A stretch of DNA of 6,032 bases from an uncultured Eubacteriales bacterium (GCA_902474785.1 CABRXB010000077.1:1-6032), one strand, 5' to 3'; counted from the stretch's first letter, positions 1 to 6,032 are shown. Numbers and translations are program-made. The notes: a model not told the origin generated them from the letters alone.

Positions 1-1182
1 GGGATCACATCCATGGCCTCCACAAGCGTCAGAAGGTCGATGATGTGGTCTCTGTTAAAGCCGGTCTCCTCCCGACCCGATAGAAGATTTTTCCCATCTG
101 TCAGGTCGACAAAAATACTCTCCTGCTTGAGGTCGAGCGTCGGATTTTTTTCCAGCGCAAGATTGCGCTGATCGCGCATTTCAAAGAAGAGTTCCAGGCA
201 GGATTTCGCCTCCAGCCGCTTGCGCAGCGCCGAGCGGGGTTCGATATAGTTTTGCGCAGCGATTCAACACCCGCAACGCCTCCATCGGCTCCAAGACCAC
301 AGGGTCTTCCACATCGCTTTGGTATTCCAGGCACTGCACCTTGTAGGCCAGGGGCTTACAATGGTAGCACTTGAGAAAATACTTGTAGAGATACCGCGCA
401 GCCGAAAAGCCCGCCTCGCGCGAGATTTCCTCCAAGCACATATCGCTGGAAAGCAGCAGTTTTTCCGCCACCGTCAGACGCTGCATGAGCAAAAATTCCG
501 AAAACGGCTGGTTGGAAAATTTGGCCCAAAACTGAGAGAAGTAGGTTTTGCTGATGAGCTCACGCCCCAAAATATCGGTGACGCTGATCTTGCTGCGGCA
601 GTTTTCGTGCACGTAACGCACTGTGCGATTGTACCGCTGAAGTTGATAGTCGCTGATAAACCAGTAGCGCCCCACCTTGTAATAGAGCTCAAAGAAGTCG
701 CTCATGGATAGGCAGAGCAGGTGACGTGCCTGTTGAAAGGCGACGTCAGGACTGGTGCGAAACCCCGGTTCATTGCGGCGCAGCACACACTGAAAAATGG
801 CCTCGATCATGCGAAATTCCTGCGCTGCACGGGACTTTTTGAAATCCAAAGACATGCCCTCCAGCGGCTGGTTTCGAAAGGCGATGTGGCCAATGTTTTC
901 AAAACTGCTCTCATAGGCCCGAAGATCAATGCTGAGCACTGCGACAAGGCTTCCCTCGGGTTCCAGCGAGGTCAGGCGATGCAGGCAGTTGGTATTGACA
1001 AAGGTGAAATCCCCCGGCTCAAGATGAAAAATTTCATGGTTTTGCGTTACTTCAAGCGCCCCTTCCAGCGGTAACACGATCTCAAGCACATCGGTATGCC
1101 AGTGAATGGGCGATCTTGTAACGCGGTAAACGCGGGTGCGAATGGGGTAGTTTTGTGGAAATTCTACTTTGATTTCGCGCAT
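1..1182 (-). CDS. AraC-family transcriptional regulator with N-terminal cupin and long C-terminal extension; frameshifted, partial at left edge
   Basis: Predicted cytoplasmic transcription factor. Residues about 25-75 look like an AraC-type cupin sensor (HWHTDVLEIVLPLEG, then LEPGDFTFVNTNCLHRL). Residues about 184-280 hold the two helix-turn-helix units (ISVTDILGRELISKTYFSQF and LEEISREAGFSAARYLYKYF). The ATG at 1182 is chosen because AGGTGAG (1195-1189) sits 6 nt upstream. In the starting frame translation stops at 181-183, but the last residues before that stop do not look like protein. Dropping one base from the TTTT run at 250-253 (AAAA in the coding strand) restores a frame open to base 1, continuing NYIEPRSALRKRLEAKSCLE and ending near HIIDLLTLVEAMDVI. 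About 393 residues are then visible with no stop, well beyond the usual 280-300 of the family. The extension's last part recalls the start of a TIM-barrel enzyme domain (GH39-like fusions exist in this family), but that is a weak inference. Whether the frameshift is real or a sequencing error cannot be told here. Confidence 0.85.
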
Positions 1183-1189
1183 AAGACAC

Positions 1190-1372
1190 TCACCTCGTTT
1201 CTCTGTTGTGATTTGGATTTTCTAACGTTGACAAGGTCATCCAGTGACAATTGTTGCGCGCACCTCTCCGGCTTCGACGACGGGACATACGGCCTTCGCC
1301 TTTCGGCTTATGCGCGTAAGGCGCCGCCTTGTTTTTCAAGAGAGCCGTGCAATACGCAGACGCAATAGCCAT
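1190..1372 (-). CDS. Possible 60-codon leader ORF upstream of the araC-type gene
   Basis: An ATG at 1372 is preceded by AGGAAG with a 5-nt gap, a fair ribosome binding site. The ORF ends with TGA at 1192-1190, inside the AGGTGAG binding site of the araC-type gene. The predicted peptide is basic and Arg/Lys-rich (KAAPYAHKPKGEGRMSRRRS), has no recognised domain and resembles no protein I can name. The arrangement would allow translational coupling, but the composition also fits chance translation of a GC-rich, hairpin-containing repeat. It is listed because it fills the only sizeable gap without a recognised gene and has both start and stop signals in suggestive places. I do not assign a function. 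Confidence 0.2.
   Translation of the reverse strand: MAIASAYCTALLKNKAAPYAHKPKGEGRMSRRRSRRGARNNCHWMTLSTLENPNHNRETR
1297..1323. other. Imperfect inverted repeat in the araC leader
   Basis: CGCCTT (1297-1302) pairs with AAGGCG (1318-1323). One T-T mismatch then two more C-G pairs close a loop of about 9 nt. No T-run follows on the minus strand, so it is not a convincing terminator for the genes read that way. On the plus strand a short T-run (1331-1336) follows at a distance, but no plus-strand gene needs termination. It may be secondary structure in the leader mRNA or part of a dispersed repeat. Confidence 0.3.
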
Positions 1373-1452
1373 TCAATCTTCCTGCCACTTTGCAAGGGTT
1401 TTTCGGTCGCTCTTTTTCTTGTATTTTTTCAATAAAATTCTTATCTTAAAAC

Positions 1453-1481
1453 AGAATACCAGAAATTGTGCCGGAAAACAA
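1453..1481 (-). promoter_or_regulatory. Candidate sigma-A promoter with extended -10 for the araC-type gene
   Basis: On the minus strand, TTGTTT (1481-1476) and TATTCT (1458-1453) are separated by exactly 17 nt. TGG directly before the -10 gives the TGn extended -10 motif. It lies in an AT-rich stretch just after the dppF terminator, the expected place for a separate promoter. Transcription would begin near 1446, giving a leader of roughly 265 nt before the regulator's ATG. The -35 matches the consensus at only three positions, so the extended -10 carries most of the weight. Confidence 0.45.
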
Positions 1482-1492
1482 TAGATGGCAGC

Positions 1493-1530
1493 AAAAACGA
1501 AAGAAGGGAATTTATTCCTCCTTTCGTTTT
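1493..1530 (-). terminator. Intrinsic terminator of the dpp operon
   Basis: AAAACGAAAG and CTTTCGTTTT form a 10-bp stem (1494-1503 with 1521-1530). After one A-C mismatch, five more pairs (1505-1509 with 1515-1519, including one G-U) enclose a 5-nt loop. On the minus strand the hairpin is followed by a run of five T (1497-1493), partly shared with the stem. It starts 5 nt past the dppF stop codon, so it should end the dpp transcript and separate it from the araC-type gene. The outer stem is A/T-rich and nearly symmetric, so some termination in the other direction is possible. Confidence 0.85.
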
Positions 1531-1535
1531 CACAG

Positions 1536-2492
1536 TCAGTTGCCGGCCAGTTCCTTTGCCCGATAGCAGGCGCAGAAATGCCCGGGCGCCATCTCCTCCA
1601 GAGGAGGGGCAGCCTCACGGCAGCGATCCTGTGCATAGATGCAGCGGGCTGCAAAGCGACAGCCCGGTTTTGGATTGATGGGAGAGGTGATCTCCCCTTC
1701 GAGCAAAATGCGTTCTTTCTTGCGGTGGATGGTTGCCTGCGGGATGGCCGAAAGCAGCGCCTTGGTGTAGGGGTGCAGGGGATTTGCAAAGAGATCCTTC
1801 TTGGGGCATTTTTCCACCATGTTACCCAGATACATCACACTGATGTTGTCTGAGATATGCTTGACGACCGACAGGTCATGCGTGATAAAGATGAAGGTCA
1901 GGCCGCGCTCCTGCTGAAGATCCTGCATCAGATTGAGAATCTGCGCTTGAATCGACACGTCGAGCGCCGAAACCGGCTCGTCGCACACGATGAACTTGGG
2001 ATCGAGCGCACGGGCGATGCCGACGCGCTGACGGCGGCCGCCGTCGAGCTCGTGGGGATACACATCGCGAAAGCGCAGCGCAAGGCCAACGGTCTCCATG
2101 AGCGAGGTCACGCGCGCATCGAGCTCCTTGGCGCTCTTGCACACCCCATAGATCTTGAGCGGCTCCGAGATGATCTGGCTGACCGACATGCGGGGGTTGA
2201 GGGAGCTGAAGGGATCCTGAAAGATCATCTGCATGTCGCGGCGCAGCTCTTTGAGCTTTTGATTGTCAACGTCAGAGACATCCTCTCCGGCAAAGATGAT
2301 CTGGCCGTCGGTCTTGGGCAGCAGGTGGATCACCGTGCGGCCGAGGGTCGACTTTCCACAGCCCGACTCACCAACCACGCCAAGCGTCTCGCCCTCGTTG
2401 ATGGCAAAGCTGACATCGTCCACGGCGTGCAGCATGCCGCCGGGGGTTTTGAAGTATTTTTTCAGGTTCTTGACTTCCAAAAGCACGCTCAT
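1536..2492 (-). CDS. dppF: Peptide ABC transporter ATP-binding protein DppF/OppF
   Basis: Cytoplasmic ATPase that pairs with DppD to power peptide import through DppB/DppC; 318 aa. Visible motifs: Walker A GESGCGKS (41-48), Q-loop Q92 in IFQDPFSSLNP, signature LDGGRRQR (149-156), Walker B FIVCDE (167-172), D-loop SALD (175-178), H-loop H205. The oligopeptide-family C-terminal domain carries Cys278, Cys284, Cys291 and Cys307/Cys309, the pattern linked to an iron-sulfur cluster in related transporters. The start at 2492 is preferred over an in-frame ATG at 2522 because AGGAAGGAGG (2508-2499) lies 6 nt upstream and homologues begin near here. The ATG overlaps the dppD stop as ATGA, suggesting translational coupling. 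Odd point: between signature and Walker B the protein reads ARALDPKFIV, two residues shorter than the usual ARALALxPKFIV, consistent with loss of one copy of a GCGCTC repeat. It could serve dipeptides, oligopeptides or nickel; substrate cannot be set from sequence alone. Confidence 0.93.
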   Translation of the reverse strand: MSVLLEVKNLKKYFKTPGGMLHAVDDVSFAINEGETLGVVGESGCGKSTLGRTVIHLLPKTDGQIIFAGEDVSDVDNQKLKELRRDMQMIFQDPFSSLNPRMSVSQIISEPLKIYGVCKSAKELDARVTSLMETVGLALRFRDVYPHELDGGRRQRVGIARALDPKFIVCDEPVSALDVSIQAQILNLMQDLQQERGLTFIFITHDLSVVKHISDNISVMYLGNMVEKCPKKDLFANPLHPYTKALLSAIPQATIHRKKERILLEGEITSPINPKPGCRFAARCIYAQDRCREAAPPLEEMAPGHFCACYRAKELAGN

Positions 2493-3465
2493 GCCAGGCC
2501 TCCTTCCTGATACAGATGGCACTTGACCATGTGTCCGGGCGTCACTTCCACCTCTTCGGGAGGCGTGGTTTCACAGATGGGCAGACGGTTGGCGCAACGC
2601 GGGCAAAAACGGCATCCGGGCGCCAGATTCGAGGGGTCGGGCATGAGGCCCATAATGGGTTCCAGTCGCCCACATCCTTGTCGAGATCGGGGATGGCCCC
2701 GAACAGACGGATGGTGTAGGGATGGGCGGTGTTGTCATAGATGTCCTCGAGATTTCCAAACTCGATGATCTCGCCGGCATACATGATGGCCACCTTGTCG
2801 CAGATCTCGGCCACAACGCCCAGGTCATGGGTGATGAGAATCATGGAGGTCTGGATCTCCTTTTTGAGCTTGGTCATGAGTTCCATCACCTGTGCCTGGA
2901 TGGTCACGTCAAGCGCCGTGGTTGGCTCGTCGGCGATGATGACCTCGGGACGGCAGGCCAGCGCGATGGAGATGACCACGCGCTGCTTCATGCCGCCGGA
3001 GAACTGGTGGGGATAGTCCGAAAAACGCTCGGCGGGAATGCCCACCATCTCGAGCATCTCCTTGGCCTTGGCCGCCGCCTCAAGCGTCGAACACTTCTCA
3101 TGCAGCTTGATGACCTCGGTGATCTGGTCGCCCACTGTCAAAACGGGGTTGAGCGCCGTCATGGGGTCCTGAAAGATCATGGAGATCTTTTTGCCGCGCA
3201 CCTTGCGCATCTCCTTGGCGCTCATCTTGAGCAGATTTTTGCCCTCAAAGAGGATTTCACCCGACACCACCTTGCCGGGAGGCGAGGGAATCAGGCCCAT
3301 GATGCCCAGGGCAGTCGTGGTCTTTCCCGCTCCCGTCTCGCCCACAAGACCCACGGTCTGACCGCGCTCAAGGCTCAAATTGACACCGTTGACCGCTTTG
3401 AAAACCATCTTGTCGGCAAAGTAGTGGATGGATAAATTGTTGATTTCCAGCAGTTTTTCACTCAT
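2489..3465 (-). CDS. dppD: Peptide ABC transporter ATP-binding protein DppD/OppD, interrupted by a one-base frameshift
   Basis: First of the two ATPase subunits. The starting frame gives Walker A GETGAGKT (42-49), Q-loop Q99, signature FSGGMKQR (155-162), Walker B VIIADE (175-180), D-loop TALD (183-186) and H-loop H213. After DLDKDVG (260-266) the frame turns to nonsense and stops at 2542. Adding one base to the CCC run at 2669-2671 (GGG to GGGG on the coding strand) gives [20 protein letters not shown] and the family's normal C-terminus, including Cys285, 288, 291, 298 and 316, ending HLYQEGGLA at a TGA (2491-2489) that overlaps the dppF ATG. Restored length is 325 aa, typical of the family. 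The ATG at 3465 has GAGGTG 5 nt upstream and follows the dppC stop by 13 nt. As written, the product would keep the nucleotide-binding fold but lose the cysteine-bearing C-terminus. The intact downstream frame and stop/start overlap suggest either a sequencing error or a very recent mutation. Confidence 0.92.
2499..2508 (-). promoter_or_regulatory. Ribosome binding site deciding the dppF start
   Basis: AGGAAGGAGG on the minus strand, 6 nt before the ATG at 2492. It lies inside the last codons of the restored dppD frame. It rules in the 2492 start over the upstream in-frame ATG at 2522, which would add ten residues not expected in the family. Confidence 0.8.
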
Positions 3466-3478
3466 ACCAGCACCTCAC

Positions 3479-4411
3479 TTACTGCTTCAGGCGCGGATCG
3501 AGCGCATCGCGCAGGCCGTCGCCAAAGACGTTCAGGGAAAAGACCGTGATCATGATGGCAATGCCCGGGAAGGCCACGAGATGCCAATAGTCGCGGATAT
3601 ACGGGCGTCCAACCGACAGCATGGCGCCCCACTCGGGAATGGGGGGCTCAAGGCCAAGGCCGAGGAAGCTCATGGAGGAGGCAACCAGGATGGCGCTTGC
3701 CACGCCCAGGGTGGCCTGCACGATGATGGGGGCCAGACAGTTGGGCAGCACATGGCGGAAAATGATGCGGGCATTGGAGCAGCCGATGCAATGGGCGGCT
3801 TCGATGAACTCCTGCTCCTTGACCGAGAGAATGGAGGCGCGCACAATGCGCGCATAGCCAGGAACCGAGCCGATGCCGACCGCGATCATCAGGTTGAAGA
3901 GGCCGGGCCCAAGTGCCGCCGCAATCGACAGCGAGAGCAAAATACCGGGCACAGACATGAAGACGTCGAGAATACGCATGATGATGTTGTCGGTCTTGCC
4001 GCCATAGTAACCGGCAAGAGAACCCAGGAAAATGCCGACCACCGCGGCGATTGAGACCGAGATCATGCCGACGGTCAGCGAGATGCGCGAACCATGCACC
4101 ACACGGTCAAAGATGTCACGGCCCACGTTGTCGGTGCCAAACCAGTGTTCGCTGCTGGGCATTGCAAACTGGTTGTAGAGATCCTGATTGTCGTAGCCCT
4201 GGGGCGCGATGAGATCGGCGCACAGCGCCATGGTCACAAGCAAAATCAGGCAGATCAGGCCGGCCAGCGCGATTTTATTTTTGCAAAAGCGACCCCAGAT
4301 CTCCTTGAGCTGGCTCTTGCGCACATAGGTGTCGTTCTCGGCGCTGTATTCCTGCACCTGCGCGGTGCCGGTCTTGAGGACATGCTCCTTGAAAGAAACT
4401 GTACTATTCAC
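3479..4411 (-). CDS. dppC: Peptide ABC transporter permease DppC/OppC
   Basis: Inner-membrane permease that forms the import channel with DppB; 310 aa from a GTG start. A hydrophilic N-terminus (1-45) leads to a first membrane helix (about 47-70, ALAGLICLILLVTMALCADL), then the family block FGTDNVGRDIFDRVVHGSRI (91-110) and further helices near 112-135, 145-168, 172-190, 225-250 and 277-297. The EAA loop that docks on the ATPases is EFIEAAHCIGCSNARIIFRH (201-220), with conserved Gly210. It ends DPRLKQ, as is usual. GTG at 4411 is chosen because AGGTGAG (4422-4416) precedes it by 4 nt. The longer reading to 4552 begins deep inside dppB and adds low-complexity Ser/Arg residues, so it is rejected. 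The 8-nt overlap with the end of dppB implies coupled translation. An in-frame GTG at 4420 is a less likely start, since it lies inside the binding site. Confidence 0.93.
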   Translation of the reverse strand: MNSTVSFKEHVLKTGTAQVQEYSAENDTYVRKSQLKEIWGRFCKNKIALAGLICLILLVTMALCADLIAPQGYDNQDLYNQFAMPSSEHWFGTDNVGRDIFDRVVHGSRISLTVGMISVSIAAVVGIFLGSLAGYYGGKTDNIIMRILDVFMSVPGILLSLSIAAALGPGLFNLMIAVGIGSVPGYARIVRASILSVKEQEFIEAAHCIGCSNARIIFRHVLPNCLAPIIVQATLGVASAILVASSMSFLGLGLEPPIPEWGAMLSVGRPYIRDYWHLVAFPGIAIMITVFSLNVFGDGLRDALDPRLKQ

Positions 4412-5372
4412 TGATCTCACCTGCCTTTGCTGCTTTTGGCTTGCTCTTATACTGCGAGCGAATGCGCGGGTCGACAAAGCTGTAGAGGATGTCGACGCCC
4501 AGATTGATGAAGGAGAAGACGACGGCCGTGAAGAGCACGGCGCCCTGCACAACCGGGCCGTTTCTCTGCTTGATGGCGCCCACCATCAGGGTGCCGATGC
4601 CGGGGATCGAGAAGATGGTCTCGGTGAGCACCGAGCCGCCCAGCAGACCGCCAAACTGAAGACCGGCCACTGTGATGATGGGGATGAGCGCATTTTTGAG
4701 GGCGTGCTTGGTGATGACCACCCACTCGGTCTGACCCTTGGAGCGGGCGGTGCGGATGTAGTCCTGGCGAATGACCTCAAGCATGGAGGAGCGGGTCATA
4801 CGCATGATGGTGCCTGCCGAGGCAAAGCCCAACGTCAGCGAGGGCAGCACCCAGTGCAAGGGCGTGCTGAATCCCGACGAGGGGAACCACTTCAAGTTGA
4901 CGGCGAAGACGATGATGCTCATCAGTCCAAGCCAGAACGAGGGCATTGAAACGCCGAACAGCGCAATCACTCGCGCCACATGGTCAAAGATGGAATACTG
5001 CTTTGTGGCCGAGACGATGCCGGCTGTTACGCCGATGAGTACGGCCACCGTGACGCTCATGAGCGCCAGCTTCAGGGTGGTGGGGAATTTGGAAACGATC
5101 TCCGAGGTCACCGACTGGCCGGTGGTGTAGGAGGTTCCGAGATCCCCGTGCAGCACCAGCTTTTTGATGTAGTTGCCAAGCTGGATGAGATAGGGCTGAT
5201 CGGTGCCAAGCTCGGCGCGCTTGGCGGCGAGCTGCTCGGGTGTGGCGCTTTCGCCCAGCATGATCTCCGCAGGGTCGCCCGGCGTGAGGTACATGATGGT
5301 GAACACCAGCACGATCACGCCAATTACCACGGGGATCATCATGAGCAGACGCTTCAAGATATACCTGGACAT
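4404..5372 (-). CDS. dppB: Peptide ABC transporter permease DppB/OppB
   Basis: Inner-membrane permease partner of DppC; 322 aa, normal for the family. It opens MSRYILKRLLMMIPVVIGVI with a first membrane helix at about 9-30, then the periplasmic LTPGDPAE block (29-36) and HGDLGTSYTTGQSV (75-88). Further helices lie at about 100-121, 132-159, 172-190, 228-248 and 275-300. The EAA loop is RQDYIRTARSKGQTEWVVIT (202-221), running to KNALIP. It ends with DPRIR (301-305) and a short basic tail. The ATG at 5372 is supported by AGAAGGGAG (5389-5381), 8 nt upstream, and by alignment with the usual family start. It follows the DUF4438 gene by 35 nt with no terminator between, so the two are probably cotranscribed. 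No missing blocks or frame breaks were seen. Confidence 0.95.
   Translation of the reverse strand: MSRYILKRLLMMIPVVIGVIVLVFTIMYLTPGDPAEIMLGESATPEQLAAKRAELGTDQPYLIQLGNYIKKLVLHGDLGTSYTTGQSVTSEIVSKFPTTLKLALMSVTVAVLIGVTAGIVSATKQYSIFDHVARVIALFGVSMPSFWLGLMSIIVFAVNLKWFPSSGFSTPLHWVLPSLTLGFASAGTIMRMTRSSMLEVIRQDYIRTARSKGQTEWVVITKHALKNALIPIITVAGLQFGGLLGGSVLTETIFSIPGIGTLMVGAIKQRNGPVVQGAVLFTAVVFSFINLGVDILYSFVDPRIRSQYKSKPKAAKAGEISE
4416..4422 (-). promoter_or_regulatory. Ribosome binding site deciding the dppC GTG start
   Basis: AGGTGAG on the minus strand, 4 nt before GTG at 4411 and inside the last codons of dppB. The same heptamer precedes the araC-type gene at 1195-1189. It supports GTG rather than an ATG further up as the start of dppC. 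Confidence 0.65.
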
Positions 5373-5407
5373 TGGAGTTTCTCCCTTCTAAATGAGTCTG
5401 CCGGGCC

Positions 5408-6032
5408 TTATTTGGCGCCGAAATAGGTGGCGAGATTGGCGCTCTCGTCGATGACGCCCTCGATGATGGGTTTTCTGCTGCTGAGAATGGTGGTGATGCC
5501 AGGGCCGTGCCCCATGCGGTCGCTGTCGCCATGGATGATGACGCCGATGGTCACAGCGCCCTTGTAGTGCGCTCTGCCCCAGGTGTTGTCCTGATCTTCC
5601 AGCAGCACGATGTCGCCAAAGCGCAGCTTGTCAAGTCCCAGCCGGGCGATCTCCTCTTTGTCTTGCGTCATGAGATCGTAGTCGCCGCGCACGGGATGAT
5701 AATGGCCTTTGCCGCTGCCCATGAGATAGCTGGGGATCTTGGCCGCAACCTTGACGATGAGCTTGCCGTCTTTTTCCTCAACGCCCATGGCGTCGAGCAG
5801 GTCGGGGTCCAGATTGGTGCAAACCACATCGGGGTAGTCGGTCAGCTCAAGACCAAAGCCATAGGCCTTGACAAGAAACTGGTCGGAGCAGGTCAGCTTC
5901 TCAAGCGTCTCCTGCGGAAACCAGAGCATCACATGCTCGGGACCGCCGTGCATACCGGTGACGCGGCCGAGATCGCCCTTGGCGTCGCCCGTGACAACCT
6001 TTGCCACATTGCCGATGCACGAATAGGTGTTG
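5408..6032 (-). CDS. DUF4438-family protein of unknown function, 5' end outside the window
   Basis: The frame is open to the right edge, so the true start lies beyond base 6032 and about 207 C-terminal residues are visible. The GTG at 6007 is internal: it is preceded in frame by NTYSCIGN, which fits the family. Recognisable blocks are VVTGDAKGDLGRVTGMHGG, DYPDVVCTNLDPDLLDAMGV, LMGSGKGHYHPVRGDYDLMT and VTIGVIIHGDSDRMGHGPGI, matching my recollection of the DUF4438 family (a Thermotoga member has a solved structure). There is no membrane segment in the visible part, so it is probably cytoplasmic. The reaction or ligand is unknown to me; the glycine- and histidine-rich GKGHYH and HGDSDRMGHG stretches are candidates for a binding site, by inference only. 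Its position 35 nt before dppB suggests a shared transcript with the peptide importer. Confidence 0.8.
   Translation of the reverse strand, partial: NTYSCIGNVAKVVTGDAKGDLGRVTGMHGGPEHVMLWFPQETLEKLTCSDQFLVKAYGFGLELTDYPDVVCTNLDPDLLDAMGVEEKDGKLIVKVAAKIPSYLMGSGKGHYHPVRGDYDLMTQDKEEIARLGLDKLRFGDIVLLEDQDNTWGRAHYKGAVTIGVIIHGDSDRMGHGPGITTILSSRKPIIEGVIDESANLATYFGAK

Noticed and set aside
260..270. Programmed ribosomal frameshift in the araC-type gene
   Set aside because: No classic slippery heptamer with a following pseudoknot or internal Shine-Dalgarno is visible. A one-base indel in the nearby A-run is simpler.
101..334. Separate 77-codon gene at the left edge on the minus strand
   Set aside because: It lies in neither frame of the regulator and is Arg/Ser-rich. 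The frame-restored regulator accounts for the DNA better.
1373..1789. Minus-strand ORF of 138 codons spanning the end of dppF and the terminator
   Set aside because: It overlaps dppF in another frame, reads through the terminator hairpin and has no protein-like motif.
1857..2510. Plus-strand ORF of 217 codons opposite dppF
   Set aside because: Antisense shadow of dppF, with His/Arg/Leu-rich composition and no known motifs.
2722..3435. Long plus-strand ORF of 237 codons opposite dppD
   Set aside because: It mirrors dppD on the other strand, is rich in His/Asp/Leu as expected from antisense of GC-rich coding DNA, and has no recognisable domain. The minus strand clearly encodes an ATPase.
3428..4054. 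Plus-strand ORF of 208 codons opposite dppC
   Set aside because: Antisense shadow rich in Gly, His and Asp; dppC on the minus strand explains the sequence.
4412..4552. Extended N-terminus for DppC starting at 4552
   Set aside because: The extra 47 residues are low-complexity and overlap dppB by about 150 nt. The GTG at 4411 has a good ribosome binding site and gives normal family length.
4329..4949. Plus-strand ORF of 206 codons opposite dppB
   Set aside because: Shadow frame. It crosses the dppB/dppC junction, which only makes sense on the minus strand.
1..6032. CRISPR array, tRNA/rRNA genes, insertion sequence or phage genes
   Set aside because: No regular repeats with spacers, transposase, integrase or structural RNA signatures were seen on either strand; nearly all the window is ordinary coding sequence.

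Overview
The window carries one block of genes, all on the minus strand. It looks like chromosome from a moderately GC-rich member of the Bacillota, probably a Clostridia/Oscillospiraceae-type gut anaerobe. This rests on strong AGGAGG-type ribosome binding sites before every gene, a tightly packed dppBCDF arrangement, the clostridial-style 'LDGGRRQ' ATPase signature, and an AraC regulator with an N-terminal cupin. The taxonomic call is inference from style, not from a marker gene.

Read in the direction of transcription (right to left): (1) the 3' part of a DUF4438-family gene of unknown function enters from the right edge (6032-5408). (2) After 35 nt come four genes of a peptide/nickel-type ABC importer: dppB permease (5372-4404), dppC permease (GTG start 4411, overlapping dppB by 8 nt), dppD ATPase (3465-2489, broken by a frameshift near 2670) and dppF ATPase (2492-1536, ATGA overlap with dppD). 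(3) A strong intrinsic terminator (1530-1493) lies directly after dppF. (4) A roughly 300-nt leader follows, with a plausible extended -10 promoter (1481-1453) and a possible 60-codon leader ORF whose stop lies inside the next gene's ribosome binding site. (5) An AraC-family regulator starts at 1182. A one-base homopolymer frameshift near 250-253 interrupts it, and it then runs open in the restored frame off the left edge, so it has an extra C-terminal region of unknown fold.

DppB and DppC would form the membrane channel, and DppD and DppF the paired ATPases powering uptake of di- or oligopeptides. No solute-binding protein (DppA/OppA) gene is in the window, so it must lie elsewhere if the system works. 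The AraC protein follows in the same orientation but has its own promoter and is separated by a terminator. It may regulate the transporter or genes further left.

The transporter is a familiar system and I see no clearly novel machinery. The points worth a second look are two single-base homopolymer frameshifts (dppD, araC) and an apparent loss of one 6-bp tandem unit in dppF, all within 2.5 kb; the long C-terminal extension of the AraC protein; the DUF4438 gene joined to a dpp operon; and the leader ORF before araC.
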